This document shows, piece after piece, positions 1 to 11,491 of a stretch of 64,000 nucleotides of DNA. The notes beneath the pieces were generated by a model. It saw only the letters and a program-made list of their open reading frames with translations, did not search any database and was not told where the DNA came from. Source of the DNA: Akebia trifoliata (taxonomy: Eukaryota > Streptophyta > Magnoliopsida > Ranunculales > Lardizabalaceae). The position numbers and the translations under genes were made by a program. The stretch spans positions 24,620,586 through 24,684,585 of the forward strand of contig CM030707.1 of NCBI GenBank assembly GCA_017979445.1, read 5' to 3'. Position 1 is the first letter of the stretch. Every line of letters starts with the position of its first letter.

Positions 1-1222
1 TCGCAGAACAAGTTAGCATTGTGTCCAGCTGGCAAGGGATTAGGTAAAGGTCGGGGTTGGATAGGGGTAAGAAGCCTTTTTTCATCAATTTGTGAAACGC
101 TACAGTGAGACTCATCCCTAGATTGGTAAACTGACACAGAGTACGAGGTTGACTTGGGTGAACCTAGTTATTAGTCCGAGCTGGGGGTTGAGTTGGGGTA
201 GCTGACGTATTGGCTATGTAGACGTGGTTGGTACTAGGTTTGGGAACATATGGTTTCTTAGATTTGTTATCTGAGGGGTTAGAAAGAACCCCAGAGGCAA
301 ATGCATCCTCGAGTTAACTTCCAGCTTGTAGTAGCGACTCAAAAGTAGGGAGATATTGGGCCACTAGGTGCTGAACATATCCTTGTGAAAGGTTCTTTAC
401 GATAATCACTACTTGTTCCTTCTCCGAAGGTCTATCCCACATTTGAGTAGCCTTGGCCTTTTAGTGACCAATGAAATCAGTGAATGTCTCCCCATTTTTC
501 TGTTTATTTACTTTCAAATCCCTTCTTGAAGTCTCAATTTCGGTACTGTAGTTATACTGATGCCAAAAGGCCTTTGACATGTTCTCCAATGTACCCACAG
601 TAACTGGATCTTGAGACATTAGCCAACGTAATGCTGATCCTGATAAAGTTCTTTGGAACAATAATGTCATCTGTTCGTCGCTGAGCCCCACAGTGTGCAT
701 GTTGGTAACATACACCGTAAGATGTGTTTTCGCACACCCTGTCCCACTGAACTTGTCCATTTCAGGCATCACAAACTTCTCTAGCAAATGGATTCTAGGG
801 ATGCGGTTCAGAGCTTCAATGCCTGCTGCAATTTCATCAATACCCTTTATACTTTTTATAGCTGACTCCAATTGAGACATTCTATTAGATAATGCTAGAT
901 TTTCATCAACATACTTTTCGTCTCCGTCGAGTTCGAAGACTTCACGTGGACGTTTCTTTTCAACCTTTTTTTCCTTTGGGTCATCTAGAGGATTTTCCGT
1001 CTATTCCGAGGTCTGTTCTAACACTTCCACTTTGCCTTTTATACTGTTGATATCATTGGCAAATGCTGCCAAGATCTTACGGATCTCTATGAGCTCAGAT
1101 TCTGACGTCATTTCTACTTGTTGACTTGGTACTGTGGCTCATTATAACTGACTGGACTTACGACTCCAACTAGGAGGAGGACGCTTGAGTTTGGGCGCAA
1201 TGATAATCCTATATGACCCCAT
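1..1222 (-). pseudogene. Degraded gag of element A
   Basis: Gag is the structural protein that packages retroelement RNA. The longest open piece (880 to 461) begins MSQLESAIKS and carries the core PEMDKFSGTGCAKTHL, nearly identical to the gag of element B at 8531-8848. Homology runs upstream to an ATG at 1222 (B equivalent at 8186) and downstream to the left window edge, where the counterpart of B's segment around QVERQLEDAF is still recognisable. Frame breaks occur near 460 and again between 880 and 1140. This copy does not encode a complete Gag. Confidence 0.8.
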
Positions 1223-2282
1223 CAAAGGTAGATTTAGTCAATTTCAGTATTACCCCCTTGATAATATTTTAAATAAACCCTGAGATTTTATTGAATTCTG
1301 TGCACCAATCCATAAATCAATTCATCCGTTCAATGGTTGTTCAGAAGGAAAATAATTTTATTGCACTCTTGAAAATTATTGAAAAATAATGTTTTTATTA
1401 TATAAAATTTTTCACAAATCTTATTATTTTTTGCAACATATTTTGGTAATTTTTCAAGGCCCATGCAAAAATAGATTTTTTGTAAAAATCATATTTCAAA
1501 AAAATTTCATGCAAAAATAGATCTTTTGTAAATCATTTCCTTCATCTTCTTTTCGTTTTGGAAAATATTTTTTCTTTAGAAAATATTTTTCATTTGGAAA
1601 ACACTTTTCTTTTGAAAAACATTTTTCTTTTATTAAAATGGATTAAAACCCGAATTAGAAAAGAGTTTGAATTCCATTTTGATTCAAATGGATCGGCCCA
1701 TAATGATCGTTGGATCGAGATGGATTGGGTCATTATGAATCATTGCAAAAAATGGATTCTTTATTGGGTTGGTGCACCCATTTTGATTTTCAAAAACAAC
1801 ATTTTTGATCCTTAAGGACAATGATACACTCTGATCTCATCATTCACATCATTCACATACACTCATCAATCAAAAGGTTCTATTTAATAAACAACCCGGG
1901 AACACCCACGATAAGTTCGAGTCGTGACCTAAAGGGAAGGTTCCTAGACTCGGAGCTTACTACGTGCAATGCATTTTTATCTGGTCACCCTTGCCCAAGC
2001 ACACATATATACCTCTCGATACGTGGTAACTTGGTTTGATATACCGTATATGTGATAATCTAAAATCTCAACTCACTTCTCTGAAGTCAAAAACAGCCAG
2101 TTTGATCTCCAGTTGAGAGGTGGCGCACAATGTTGAGTAAGGGCCCACTTAAATACCTCTCATCTAGAATAGATGTAGTTTATCCCCCTCGTACAGTAGG
2201 GTACAGTGGGGCAGGATCTCGCTTAGGCATCGGTTTTGACCAAGAAGTGCAATTGATATACTTAGATTATCTTTATATACCT

Positions 2283-2595
2283 ATGGGTACGAGTCAAGAG
2301 TTGTACCTTTCATAAATGGTTTGGCATCCCACGAGGAGACCAATCACGTACTAGTACTACGTTGGCAATCGGAACATGTGACTGTATGGCTCACAATATG
2401 TCAAAGGCTCAGGTCGCTCCAACCTGGGTGCATCAATATACCTTTCAGGGTTACTTGATCAGACGGTACTGATGTCCCAGTTTGATATACCCTAAGGTAC
2501 GTGACTCGAGTTGTGGTTTTCATAATGACGTCGCATCTCCGAAGAGACCGGGTCACACACTAGTACCACGTTGGCTATATGGGACGTGCAAACGT
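2283..2595. repeat. Two imperfect copies of a ~100-bp module
   Basis: The segment at about 2283-2385 and the segment at about 2494-2595 share the same order of motifs: gagt(c/t)..gagttgt, ttcataa, a cgaggaga/cgaagaga block, then cac(g/a)(t/c)actagtac(t/c)acgttggc. They are about 211 bases apart. A related gtttgatatacc motif occurs at about 2034 and 2480. This kind of internal repetition is common in LTR and UTR sequence, but the parent element was not identified. Confidence 0.45.
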
Positions 2596-2773
2596 GCAAA
2601 ACAGTAAACGTGCATGTGATGTGTGCAAAACAGGGTGGGGTGTGCCCGAGGCTTTTTTTCAGATAAATAGGCCCATGGGCCAAATCGCAATACCAAAATA
2701 TGGATATTAGAAAAATATGATCATATATCACAAATATCCAAAAGCATCAGAATCAAGATCAAGGTATGCACAT

Positions 2774-2776
<3 letters not shown>

Positions 2777-2808
<32 letters not shown>
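2777..2808. repeat. (AT)n microsatellite
   Basis: An uninterrupted run of AT dinucleotides, about 16 repeats. Confidence 0.95.
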
Positions 2809-2810
<2 letters not shown>

Positions 2811-2925
2811 ATTAAGATCATGACATATCAGATGAACAATTAATCGGGATAACACAAGAATAATCAATCATTGCGGTAGGCACAGGAAAAATCTTTTTTT
2901 TTTTTTAATTTTTTTAGATACATAC

Positions 2926-3670
2926 TTGGCAAACTTTTTTGTTGAATTTTTAATACAAAATTCCCTTACTTTATGAAGTTTGCTGCACAACAAATTTGTG
3001 AGTGAGAACACTAGCTACCTTAACTAACTAAGATAGATTTGAAACCTTACTAAGGGTTATTGAGTTCACGTGGACCATCACATCGACACATCCATATCAC
3101 AACCTTCTACGTTTCCCGTAAAAAGTTTAGGATTGAAAAATTAAAATTCGACAATAAATTCCTCTTTTTAAAAGCTTAAACTTGAGATTTTGAAAGTGAA
3201 CGGCTATCGCAATTCGAAGTTTAAAAAAATTTTGTATGTTTTTTTTGTTTTTGTTTTTGTTTTTTTTTTAATCTTTAAGAAAAACTCTTAAAATTTCTTC
3301 CTCCACAAACTCGTGATATCAAATCGAAAATTTTTCACTTTTTCGGGTGCCACTTGATTTCTCAATACCACTTAGTAAGAAAGAAATCTTACTAAACTTG
3401 TAAGGTTAGCCTTACTAACGATCTTGTTAATTAACTAATCAAGGAGTGGGACCCATATTTTTACAAATGATTTGGCCACCTAAAATACCCTAATTAAATA
3501 ACAATCTTTTGCTTTTTACCAGATGTAGGCCCCACTAGTAACAAAAATAATGGAGTAAAGCTTTACTCCAAATAATCGGGTCCCACCCAAATTTTTTTTT
3601 TTTAAGTAACTTCATAAAGTATGGGAGCTTTTTAGTGTTAAAAAGAAAACATAAAACTTAGTTCTGCCAA
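2926..3670. mobile_element. Candidate MITE or foldback element (~745 bp)
   Basis: The left end (2926-2980) and the right end (3608-3670) are imperfect inverted copies. Both outer ends read ttggca from outside in, and the best inner match is actttatgaagtt on one side against aacttcataaagt on the other. The interior has no coding potential and is rich in poly-T. T-rich tracts ending ttttttagata flank it on both sides, but an exact target duplication next to the tips could not be fixed. The superfamily is not assigned. Confidence 0.4.
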
Positions 3671-4009
3671 GCTCCTTTTTTTTTTAATTTTTTAGATAAC
3701 AAAAAAATTGCCAGTGGATCATGAAAATCCAAATGGCTCACCCAGGAGAAGGTCTTAACAGTTTGACGGTCATGATGAGAAAGAAAAATGACCGGATGAA
3801 AACCCCTGACCAATTCTTTTATGAGCATGATGAGATAAAAACATTAACCTTGACCGAGTAAGACTCAGTTTTGGCCCAGCTCAGAGCAATCATAACCAGT
3901 GGACTGATGTATCGTATAAAATCTAATCCCTAAATCCCCACACTTTGGATTTTTGAGGTTCAATTAGAAAGAAAAAATTAACTCAGGAGTTGAGCTTCTT
4001 ACCAGGAAA

Positions 4010-4580
4010 TCAAGGAAGTTGAACAAACGAGTTGACCCAGATTACACCTTCCAAACCTAACCGGTTCTGATCATCATCTGTTACTATCTTCACCCCACTT
4101 TCTTTATCTTCAACTTGCATTCTGTTTGGATCATCAATTTTCGAAGTTGGGTATTTGTAATTCCACTCATGACAGCGGATTCAACTGATGAACGGGTGGG
4201 AGTTGAGGCCTCAATCTTGACCACACATCTTCATTGCTTAATACGTCCCACACCCCATCTGATGCAAGCACAATGAATTGATCCCTCTCTGTGAGTACAC
4301 TATGAGAAAACTCAGGCATAGATATCACTCCATAATCCCTCAAACAGAAATCTCCAAACACCCTAGCCATTGTTAACCCGGATGCATCATCAAACGGTAA
4401 CCAAATCTTACACACTTTGGTTTCATCTTGGAGCGCAAAGACCATTCTTTTACAGCTTTTAATCCATTCAGATTCCCTCGGCAAGTCAGGTTTCAGATCA
4501 ACTGTTAATTGTACTACAATCATGGGGTCACTGTCGTCTTTAAATCCCACCATCACTTGAGAATCTCCAATGTTTCCCAT
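4010..4580 (-). pseudogene. Protein phosphatase 2C gene fragment (C-terminal half)
   Basis: PP2C enzymes are Mg/Mn-dependent Ser/Thr phosphatases. The minus-strand frame reads MGNIGDSQVMVGFKDD, then VDLKPDLPRE, FGDFCLRDYG and FIVLASDGVWDVLSNEDV, which are the consecutive conserved blocks of plant PP2C, including the metal-binding DG of LASDGVWD. A 2-nt duplication (tgtg) just after NEDV shifts the frame. The shifted frame continues as V-K-I-E-A-S-T-P-T-R-S-S, and a further shift restores YPTSKIDD. An in-frame stop falls at 4010-4012. The N-terminal half, with its first metal-binding Asp, was not found. The piece lies inside element A in the same orientation, so it is a captured or stranded host fragment and not a working gene. 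Confidence 0.75.
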
Positions 4581-5389
4581 TCTTTTAGATCTTTAGGATC
4601 GATGTTTCGAGTAACCTCTGTAACTGCGTCAGAGCATGGTTGCATGAATTCACTAATGATAAGATGAAGCTGTTTATGCTTTATTATTTCTCGAATAGAT
4701 TCCATATAGATCTCTCATCCGATATCTTGATCCAAGAACTCCCTGAATGTTCTTCTGTTAGCTGCCATGGTTCTTCACTAATATCCATTCTTCCTCCCTC
4801 TCTCTCTCTCTCTCATCAGAAATCAAAATTTTTTTCTTTTAAGTATTAGTGGCTCTATGGGAGAATGAAACCAATCAGCTTGATAGTTTCAATTGACCGG
4901 TCTCTTTTCGAAGACGATGAAGCTGGGTCTAAGCCGTTTGGGAAGATGGTGTGGCAATAAGAGATAAAACAGATTTTATCCATAATACACCACTCATACC
5001 CTCAACGTTGCTGTTTAAGATGGTGTGAAAATTGAAAACTGTGACATTACTCATGGCATACCAACCCAAACATCACATTGTTGCTGCCAACAGATGCCAA
5101 AAACTCCTTTTTATTTTTATTTTTTATATATCAATTTTTCTTGCTGTCAACGACAGCACAGTTCTCTTATCAAAACAAATTGATCATAAAAAATAAAAAA
5201 TAAAATTGTTACACACCTACCAAAATAAATAAAAAGTTTAATTTTTTTTTATTTTTTCCTTAAAAAAGAAAAAAAAAACGTCTAAGGATAGATCATCACA
5301 TGCCTAATAAAATAAAATAAAACGATAATCTCCCTATTTCAACGACTATTAATCCGTTCCTAATAACACCAACTTTTAAAATTTTGCAT
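4581..5389. other. Non-coding spacer with (CT)n
   Basis: There is a CT dinucleotide tract at about 4797-4816 followed by A/T-rich DNA with runs of A and T. No conserved protein or element terminus was recognised. It may include upstream sequence of the captured PP2C fragment. Confidence 0.4.
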
Positions 5390-5618
5390 TATTTAGGGTT
5401 ACCCTAAACGACCTTCAATTGAACCACAAAGATAATGCTTAATTGAACCACAAAAATAATATGCCAAAATATCAAACATTCGAAGTCCAAATGCATAGTC
5501 AATAATCGAACAAAAAATAATAACGAATAAATAAAATAAACAACTAAACAAACAAAACATTCTAGGTCGCTTTAGCAATGCTCCCATACTTGGGGTTTTT
5601 CAAGTTTGATCCTCAAAG
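5390..5618 (-). other. 5' leader of element A
   Basis: This lies directly downstream (minus strand) of the primer-binding site. It is rich in T on the minus strand and has a 62-residue open frame that does not resemble any known protein. It is what is left of the untranslated leader that precedes ORF1 in Ogre-type elements. Confidence 0.5.
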
Positions 5619-5636
5619 TCCCCAGTGGAGTAGCCA
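5619..5636 (-). other. Primer-binding site, tRNA-Arg type
   Basis: On the minus strand the site reads TGGCTACTCCACTGGGGA, one base after the LTR end. It matches the complement of the 3' end of plant tRNA-Arg(ACG), including CCA, except for one base (CTA instead of CGA). tRNA-Arg priming is typical of Ogre-type elements. Its position proves that the LTR at 5638-7373 is a 5' LTR on the minus strand. Confidence 0.8.
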
Positions 5637-5637
5637 C

Positions 5638-7373
5638 TGAAAGCGCCCTCGATCCGCGGAGTGGGCAGATCCGCTTTTGATCCTTGAGATTTGGGAGTCG
5701 CCACCTAGTTATTACGGTCTAGGAACCAAACTGACTCTAAAAAAGGTAAACATTACTAATCTACGAAAGAAAAAAAAGGTCTGGGAATCACGTTACGAGG
5801 TTGGAAGGTGTTAGGCACCAACTTAGCCCGGTCAAAGTCGATCTCTACTAATTTTTTAAATAAATTACATTGCTAAAACCTAGATAATGAAAAAAAATTA
5901 AGAAATTATACCTTTCCGAAGACAACTTTATCGTTCCCTCAGATCTGATTGAGTAACTCCTTGTATAGTACTTCTCACTTCGTTCTGTCTCCTGATCTGA
6001 TTTCTGATCTCCGAGGTAAGGTATCTCTTTCTTAGATCTGGGTTCTTTAAATTTTTTCTATGAATTTTGGGATATTTTTGAAGGGCTTCTAGGTGTTTTT
6101 CAAGTTAAAATCGAAGTATGGGTGTTAGGTAAGGAGTTGAGACTTCAAAACTAGGGTTTATAGGAGGCTAGGGAGACTTTTTGACCTACTTCTTTTAGGG
6201 TTATGATTTGATACGAAAATAGGGTGTGAGGACCCCTATTTATAGATTTTTTTAAGGGTTGATTTAGATAGAATTAGTGTTTAATTATAATTATTTTAGT
6301 TAGAGTTATATTTTAGTTAGAATTTTTTAGGTAGAGTTGTATTTTAATTAGAATTATTTTAGGTAGAGTAATATTTTAGTTAGAACTCTATTAAATAGAG
6401 TCATTATTTAATTGTAACTCTATTAGGATTTTGACTTTTGATCTTATTTGATTGACTTTAAGATTTTGACTTTAGTCTTAATTGATTGACTTTAAGATTT
6501 TGACTTTAGTCTTGCTTAATTGACTTTAATTTTGACTTTAGTCTTACTTGATTGACTTTAATACCTTGAATTTATTCTTGCTTGATTGAATTTAATTTTT
6601 TGGAGAACCCCCCTCTATTATATTTTTAATTCTTTAGACCCCCAAATGGAGGGGTCCTTAAAGAAATATCTTGCGAACCCTCAACAATTTTGCCTGAAAG
6701 CCTGATTGATCGATTTTTTTAGTTCAAAATTTTAAATTAATTTCATTAATGTCTCACTTTAATTATTTAATATTTTATTTATTAATTTTAAAAATTTTAA
6801 TTATAAAAATTATAAAATTACCATTTTGCCCCCGGAGAAGACTTTTCGCGTTTTAAGTTGATTTTTAATGTTCTAAGATGTTTTAAATCGATTTTTCGTA
6901 AGAAATTCAATGGAAATATTGGTTTGTGTTATTTATAAAATTTTTATGTGAAATGGTCGTGAACTTTATAAGGGGCATTTTCGTAATTTTTTCAAATTCT
7001 GTTAAAATTGACGAAATGATTTATTTGATTTCGATTTGTTGTTTTATGTGTTTGAATGAGTTTTCTAAGCGTAACGTAGGCTCTAGGGATATTTTGATGT
7101 TAGGGGTATTTTGGTAATTTGATTAATTTTTAGTGATTTTTATCGTGAAACTTTTTTTTGTCTGCAAGATGATGATTTCTATGTTTCTGGGGTCATATTT
7201 TCCTAGCGTAGTGTGGTTTCTAAGGTTTTGTCAGTTCGATATATCTCATCTATATTTCTGAAACATATCTGGTAACAAAATAAAGCATTGGAATAAACAT
7301 CCATCATTGGGAACCGTTGCTATCGGGTTGACGAGTTGATTAATCAGGCGAATGCAAAAATAGGGTGTCTACA
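5638..7373 (-). repeat. 5' LTR of element A (1736 bp)
   Basis: On the minus strand it starts TGTAGACACCC at 7373 and ends TTTCA at 5638. It is an inverted homologue of the 1745-bp LTR at 17244-18988 along its full length, including the blocks around TTCCTAGACCG, the repeated agtcaa tracts and the final gatcgaggg. A TATAAAT box on the minus strand (6244 to 6238) is followed by the segment GAGGTCCTCACACC shared with the other LTR, so this is the probable retroelement promoter. Confidence 0.88.
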
Positions 7374-7899
7374 GGTACCTCTCATCCTAGTTGAAATTTT
7401 CTCAGGTTTAGATGCCATAAAAAATGGTGAGCGGGAAAGCTTCAAAGGAAGCCCCTACTTACTCTATATGTGGCTTTGTGATCATCTCAAAATCGTAGAT
7501 GTTCCCTCAAACCTCGAATATGGGCCAGAACACTTTTCCTAGAAAAATCTATTAGTGCGTCACAACTCAGTCAAAGCTTGGAGCAAATGGTTAGACTCCC
7601 GCCTTGCCTGTTATATCGGTTTTAGGTATCCTTGGTGGATGACTGATTCCCCTGTTCTAGGAACCAAAAGATCCTACTATGTCCGTCTGATCGGTTTAGA
7701 AGAAACATCTTTTTACCATCCTAATCTGATCCTAGAACAGTACGACGTACTTATAGAGTTATCTTTACCTCAGCACAAAGCTTTCTTTCCCTCCAAGCTT
7801 TTGACTGAAAAGTTAGTACACCTCGTTAAGAAAGCTTGGAACAAGCGCACTTTAGGGTATCCAGATGGACTAGCAGAATTCAAAAAGCCAGTTGTTTGA
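7374..7899 (+). pseudogene. ORF1 fragment of element B (DUF7745-like)
   Basis: Two open pieces separated by one stop read VPLILVEIFSGLDAIKNG, SPYLLYMWLCDHLKIV, then SVKAWSKWLDS and PWWMTDSP. This resembles the C-terminal half of the plant DUF7745 protein found upstream of gag in Ogre/Tat elements; its function is unknown. The frame begins at the element A junction, so the N-terminal half has been separated by that insertion. The segment ends in a basic, Lys-rich tail (about 7890-7990) before gag. The family call comes from remembered motif similarity and not from a search. Confidence 0.6.
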
Positions 7900-8185
7900 G
7901 CCAAGAGGGTCAAGCCTGACAGCAATCCGGATGACCATCAAGACAAAGCCAAGCGTCCATATAAAAATAGTTCAAGTCAAATTTGTTGAAAGATGTTTTA
8001 ATAAGAACATATTTTTTGTCAATCATTTTCAATAAAACTATCTTCCTTTTTGAATAAATATTTATTTCCTTTTCGAATATTCATTGTGTGAATGGATTAA
8101 TTAATGGATTGGTGCACAAACCTCAATAAAATGATTCCTTAAAATGTTATCAAGGGAGTAATACTGAAATTGACTAAATCTACCT

Positions 8186-9247
8186 TTGATGGGGTCATAT
8201 AGGATTATCATTACGCCCAAACTCAAGCGTCCACCTCCTAGTTGGAGTCGTAAGTCCAGTCGGTTAGAACGAGCCACAATACCAAGTCAACAAGTAGAAA
8301 TGGCGTCAAAATCTAAGCTCACTGAGATCCGTAAGATCTTGGCAGCCTTTGCCAATGATATCAACAGTATAAAAGGCAAAGTGGAAGTGTTAAAACAGAC
8401 CTCGGAGTAGACGGATAATCCTTTAGATGACCCAAAGGAAAAAAAGGTAGAAGAGAAACGTCCACGTGAAGTCTTCGAACTCGATGGAGACGAAGAGTAT
8501 GTTGATGAAAATCCAGCGTTATCTAACAGAATGTCTCAATTGGAGTCAGCTATGAAGAGTATAAAAGGTATTGATGAAATTGCAACATGCATTGAAGCTC
8601 TGAACCGCATCCTTAGAATCCATTTATCAGAGAGGTTTGTGATGCCTGAAATGGACAAGTTCAGTGGGACAGGGTGTGCGAAAACACATCTTAAGGTGTA
8701 TGTTATCAACATGAGCACTATGGGGATCAGCGATGAACAGATGACGTTATTGTTCCAAAGAACTTTATCAAGATCAGCACTACGTTGGCTGATGTTTCAA
8801 GATCCAATTACTATGGGTACATGGGAGAACATGTCAAAGGTCTTCTAGCATCAGTATAAGTACAGTACCGAGATTGAGACTTTACGAAGGGATCTGGAAG
8901 CAACTAAACAGAAAAATAGGGAGATATTCACTGATTTCATTGGTCATTGGAAGGCCAAGGCTACTCAAATGTGGGATAGACCTTCGGAGAAGGAACAAGT
9001 AGCGATTATCTTAAAGAACCTCTCACAAGGATATGCTCAGCACCTAGTGGCCCAATATCTTCCTACCTTTGAGTCCTTATTACAAGTCGAAAGGCAACTT
9101 GAGGATGCATTTACCTCTGGGATTCTTTCTAACCCCTCAGATAACAAGCCTAAGAAACCATATATTCCCAAACTCAATATCAACCATACTTACATCGTCA
9201 ATACCTCAGTTACCCCAGCTCAACCCCCGGCCCAGACTAATAACTAG
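8186..9247 (+). pseudogene. Gag of element B, N-terminal and core part
   Basis: The frame starts MMGSYRIIITPKLKRPP, has a charged coiled-coil-like stretch (LTEIRKILAAFANDINSIKGKVE), and then the Retrotrans_gag core with PEMDKFSGTGCAKTHL, LLFQRTLSRSALRWLM and FIGHWKAKATQMWDRPSEKEQ. Stops occur after residue 74 (8408) and near 8846, so it is split into three open pieces. It is closely related to the minus-strand gag at 1-1222. In function it would form the virus-like particle. Confidence 0.8.
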
Positions 9248-9954
9248 GTTCACCCAAGTCAACCTCGAACTCCACATCAATTTACCAATTTAGGGATGGC
9301 CCTTACCGTAGCTTTGCAAAAATTATTGAAAAAGGGTTGTTTACCCCGATTCAACCTCGACCTTTACCAAATCCCTTTCCAGCCGGACACAACCCCAACT
9401 TATTTTGCGAGTTTCATCAAAATCCTGACCATCACACGGATCGATGTATCACCTTGCGCCATGCCATTCAAAACCTTATTGATAACAAAAAGATCACGAT
9501 CCCTAGCCCACCAAATGTCACCACTAATCCACTACCTACCTATCAACATCCACCAACCCTAAACATGGTTTCTCACGCCTCATTGCCATTTGATCTCGTC
9601 TCTCTTATCCATCCAATCCAAGTCAAACCGCCTAGTTACCCCTTTGCCGGGATAATTTTCACTGATGAGGTTTTCACTACGAATTACGAACCATTTGATC
9701 TAACCTCTGATGATCCATATTGTTTATCCCCGCCTCGCTATAGTAGTCCCGCATTCACTAGTTACCTGTTGACCCAAATGAATCTGAAAAGCCCAGTACC
9801 TTTGATAGACGAAGATCCATACTTGTTGACTGAAGAAGATGAGCATTTCTCCCTTTTCTGTGATGAAGTTAGACATATGACTCGAGGGAAAAGATTTTTT
9901 AAGCCACAAGAACTCTGTGTTGATAATCCTGCAGTCTTGACAAGAAAAGAATGA
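9248..9954 (+). pseudogene. Gag C-terminus/nucleocapsid of element B
   Basis: The 205-residue open frame from 9337 contains LFCEFHQNPDHHTDRCITLRHAIQ, the modified zinc-knuckle region (C..H....H.....C) of Tat-branch Gag proteins, followed by a Pro-rich linker and an acidic stretch leading toward protease. It lies one frame shift downstream of the gag core, after a stop near 9247. Confidence 0.65.
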
Positions 9955-11120
9955 GAAGATCCCACTAAGGAAAGCATCGAAAAAGATAACTCTGTGATCA
10001 AGCAGTTGAAAAAATCAGGGGCCAATATCTCAGTATGGGGTTTACTCATGGCTTCCATTGCTCATAGGGAGGCTGTTCTCAAAGTACTAAACACAGCCCA
10101 AGTCTCCCTTGATACTTCTCCAGATCAGCTGGTCAGTATAGTAGGGACAACTTACGTGGAGAATATCATATCCTACTCGGACTCAGATATCCCAAAAGAA
10201 GGGGCAAGCCACACTAAGCCGTTGCACATTACAGTTGACTGTAACGAGATGAGGGTACCTCTGATTTTGATCGATAACGGGAGTGCACTGAACGTTTGCC
10301 TGTTGAAAATGGCTACTTGTCTCGGGTTTAAGGCTGAAGATCTCAAGCCCACTAATCAAGGTATTAGGGCCTATGATAACACCAAGAAGGATGTACTGGG
10401 AATTTTGCACCTTCGATTGTCCACAGGCATAGCTGAATTTCCTGTGGAATTTCAGGTCATTGATATCCAGTCCTCTTTCAATTTATTATTAGGGAGGCCA
10501 TGGTTACACCAGATCAAAGCTATCCCTTCCACGCTGCACCAGAAGGTCAAGTTTATCAAGGATGGGCTACTGATTACTTTCCATGGAGATCTGAAATTGT
10601 AGGAATTATAAATAGTACTGAAGCTAAGGATGGGCCGTTGCTTGAGATTCAACCAGAACAACAGGGAGTAGAGCTTAGTGGGTTCGAGTTTGAAAAGATA
10701 TGCTCAGTCCAATGGGATCAAGCCATGAAAGAATATTTTCCAATAGAAAATACCTCTAATTGCTATGTGGCCAATATATTTAAGAAAATGAGATTCTTCC
10801 CTGGTTTGGGCTTAGGTCGCAAGTAGCAAGGTATTAAAGAGGCACCAGTGATTAAAGAGGTCATCGGCACATTCAGACTATGATATAAGCCTACTAAGGA
10901 AGATTGGGCCCAATACTGGAAGACAAAACGGGACAAGGCCATTGCAAAAAGGCAAATGCGCACCACGGATCTCATTAAAATGAAACCTTATCGAAAGACC
11001 CTCAATGGTTATTTTGTAAAAGAATGAGAAGACTTCCGTTATTATGGGTTCCCAGAGCTGTTCATTGATCACATCACAGGTACTCGTCTGTTGGGGTTTG
11101 AAATCTTCTTTGGCATGGAA
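9955..11120 (+). pseudogene. Protease and G-patch region of element B
   Basis: The frame at 9994-10602 has the aspartic-protease signature LILIDNGSALNV (Asp-Asn-Gly-Ser in place of the usual D-S/T-G), flanked by VTVDCNEMRVP and ending in FNLLLGRPWLH. A second frame (10500-10826) ends MRFFPGLGLGRK and continues past a stop as QGIKEAPVIKE, which is a G-patch (glycine-rich RNA-binding) motif known between protease and RT in Ogre/Tat elements. Further downstream FRYYGFPELFID (about 11030) is recognisable. Three stops interrupt the region. Confidence 0.7.
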
Positions 11121-11491
11121 TGGCCTGAAAAGGAAGTAAGCACATAAATTAAAGAGAAGAAAGTTGAAGATTGGCAGCTCGATCTAGACTTCCTCAACAT
11201 TGATCAGCTATTCATTGAAGATCACAGTGTCCTAGTGTTGTCAGTTGAAAAGGGGATCCCAAATCCTCAGTCTGTAATCAAATCCGCTGTTGGGTGTCTC
11301 TCTAACTATCATGTAATTAGTCATGTGTTGCACGTCAAGGCTGGGTTGTCAGTCCCGTTAGTCCTGTTCAGTCTGACATGCCATGAGTCTTTTATTTCTA
11401 TTTAGTCGAATAAGTTATTTATTTCTGCTGAGTCTGTTATTTTAGTGAGTCTGTTTTTCATGCTAAGTCAAGTGAGTCTGTCAAGTCTGCA
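11121..11491 (+). other. Protease-RT spacer of element B, possible Ogre-type intron remnant
   Basis: Translation loses family resemblance here and stops become dense. A T-rich block with several gagtctgtt repeats lies at 11375-11480. Ogre elements are known to carry an intron between protease and RT, and this is the expected position, but I could not assign splice sites with confidence. Confidence 0.3.

Larger units (their letters stand above)
1223..2925. other. AT-rich non-coding stretch inside element A
   Basis: The first ~100 bases still match the DNA upstream of gag in element B (B near 8090-8185). After about 1420 the similarity is lost. A short array of degenerate ~18-bp units rich in ttggaaaa lies at 1557-1640; it makes an open frame but no believable protein. 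From about 1880 the base composition becomes less AT-rich and looks like part of an unidentified LTR, with an internal repeat. I see no credible gene here. Confidence 0.5.
1..7373 (-). mobile_element. Element A: Ogre/Tat-like Ty3/gypsy retrotransposon, minus strand, left part outside window
   Basis: The 5' LTR (5638-7373), an adjacent primer-binding site (5619-5636) and a gag remnant (1-1222) are all in minus orientation and in the right order. The LTR is an inverted homologue of the LTR at 17244-18988, and the gag is homologous to the plus-strand gag at 8186-9247, so A and B belong to the same or a sister family. The 4.2 kb between leader and gag does not look like Ogre ORF1. It holds a MITE-like foldback and a PP2C fragment, so secondary insertions or replacement are likely. 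The LTR tip at 7373 touches the interior of element B, which suggests that A inserted into B. The pol region and 3' LTR should lie left of the window. Confidence 0.8.

Noticed and set aside
1558..2315. Three plus-strand open frames of 61-85 codons
   Set aside because: The first is made by an 18-bp T-rich repeat and the others have no conserved motif; the region looks like LTR or spacer DNA.
5399..5587. 62-codon hydrophobic minus-strand frame (MGALLKRPRMF)
   Set aside because: It lies in the leader directly behind the primer-binding site of element A, and hydrophobicity comes from its T-rich strand; no family is recognised.
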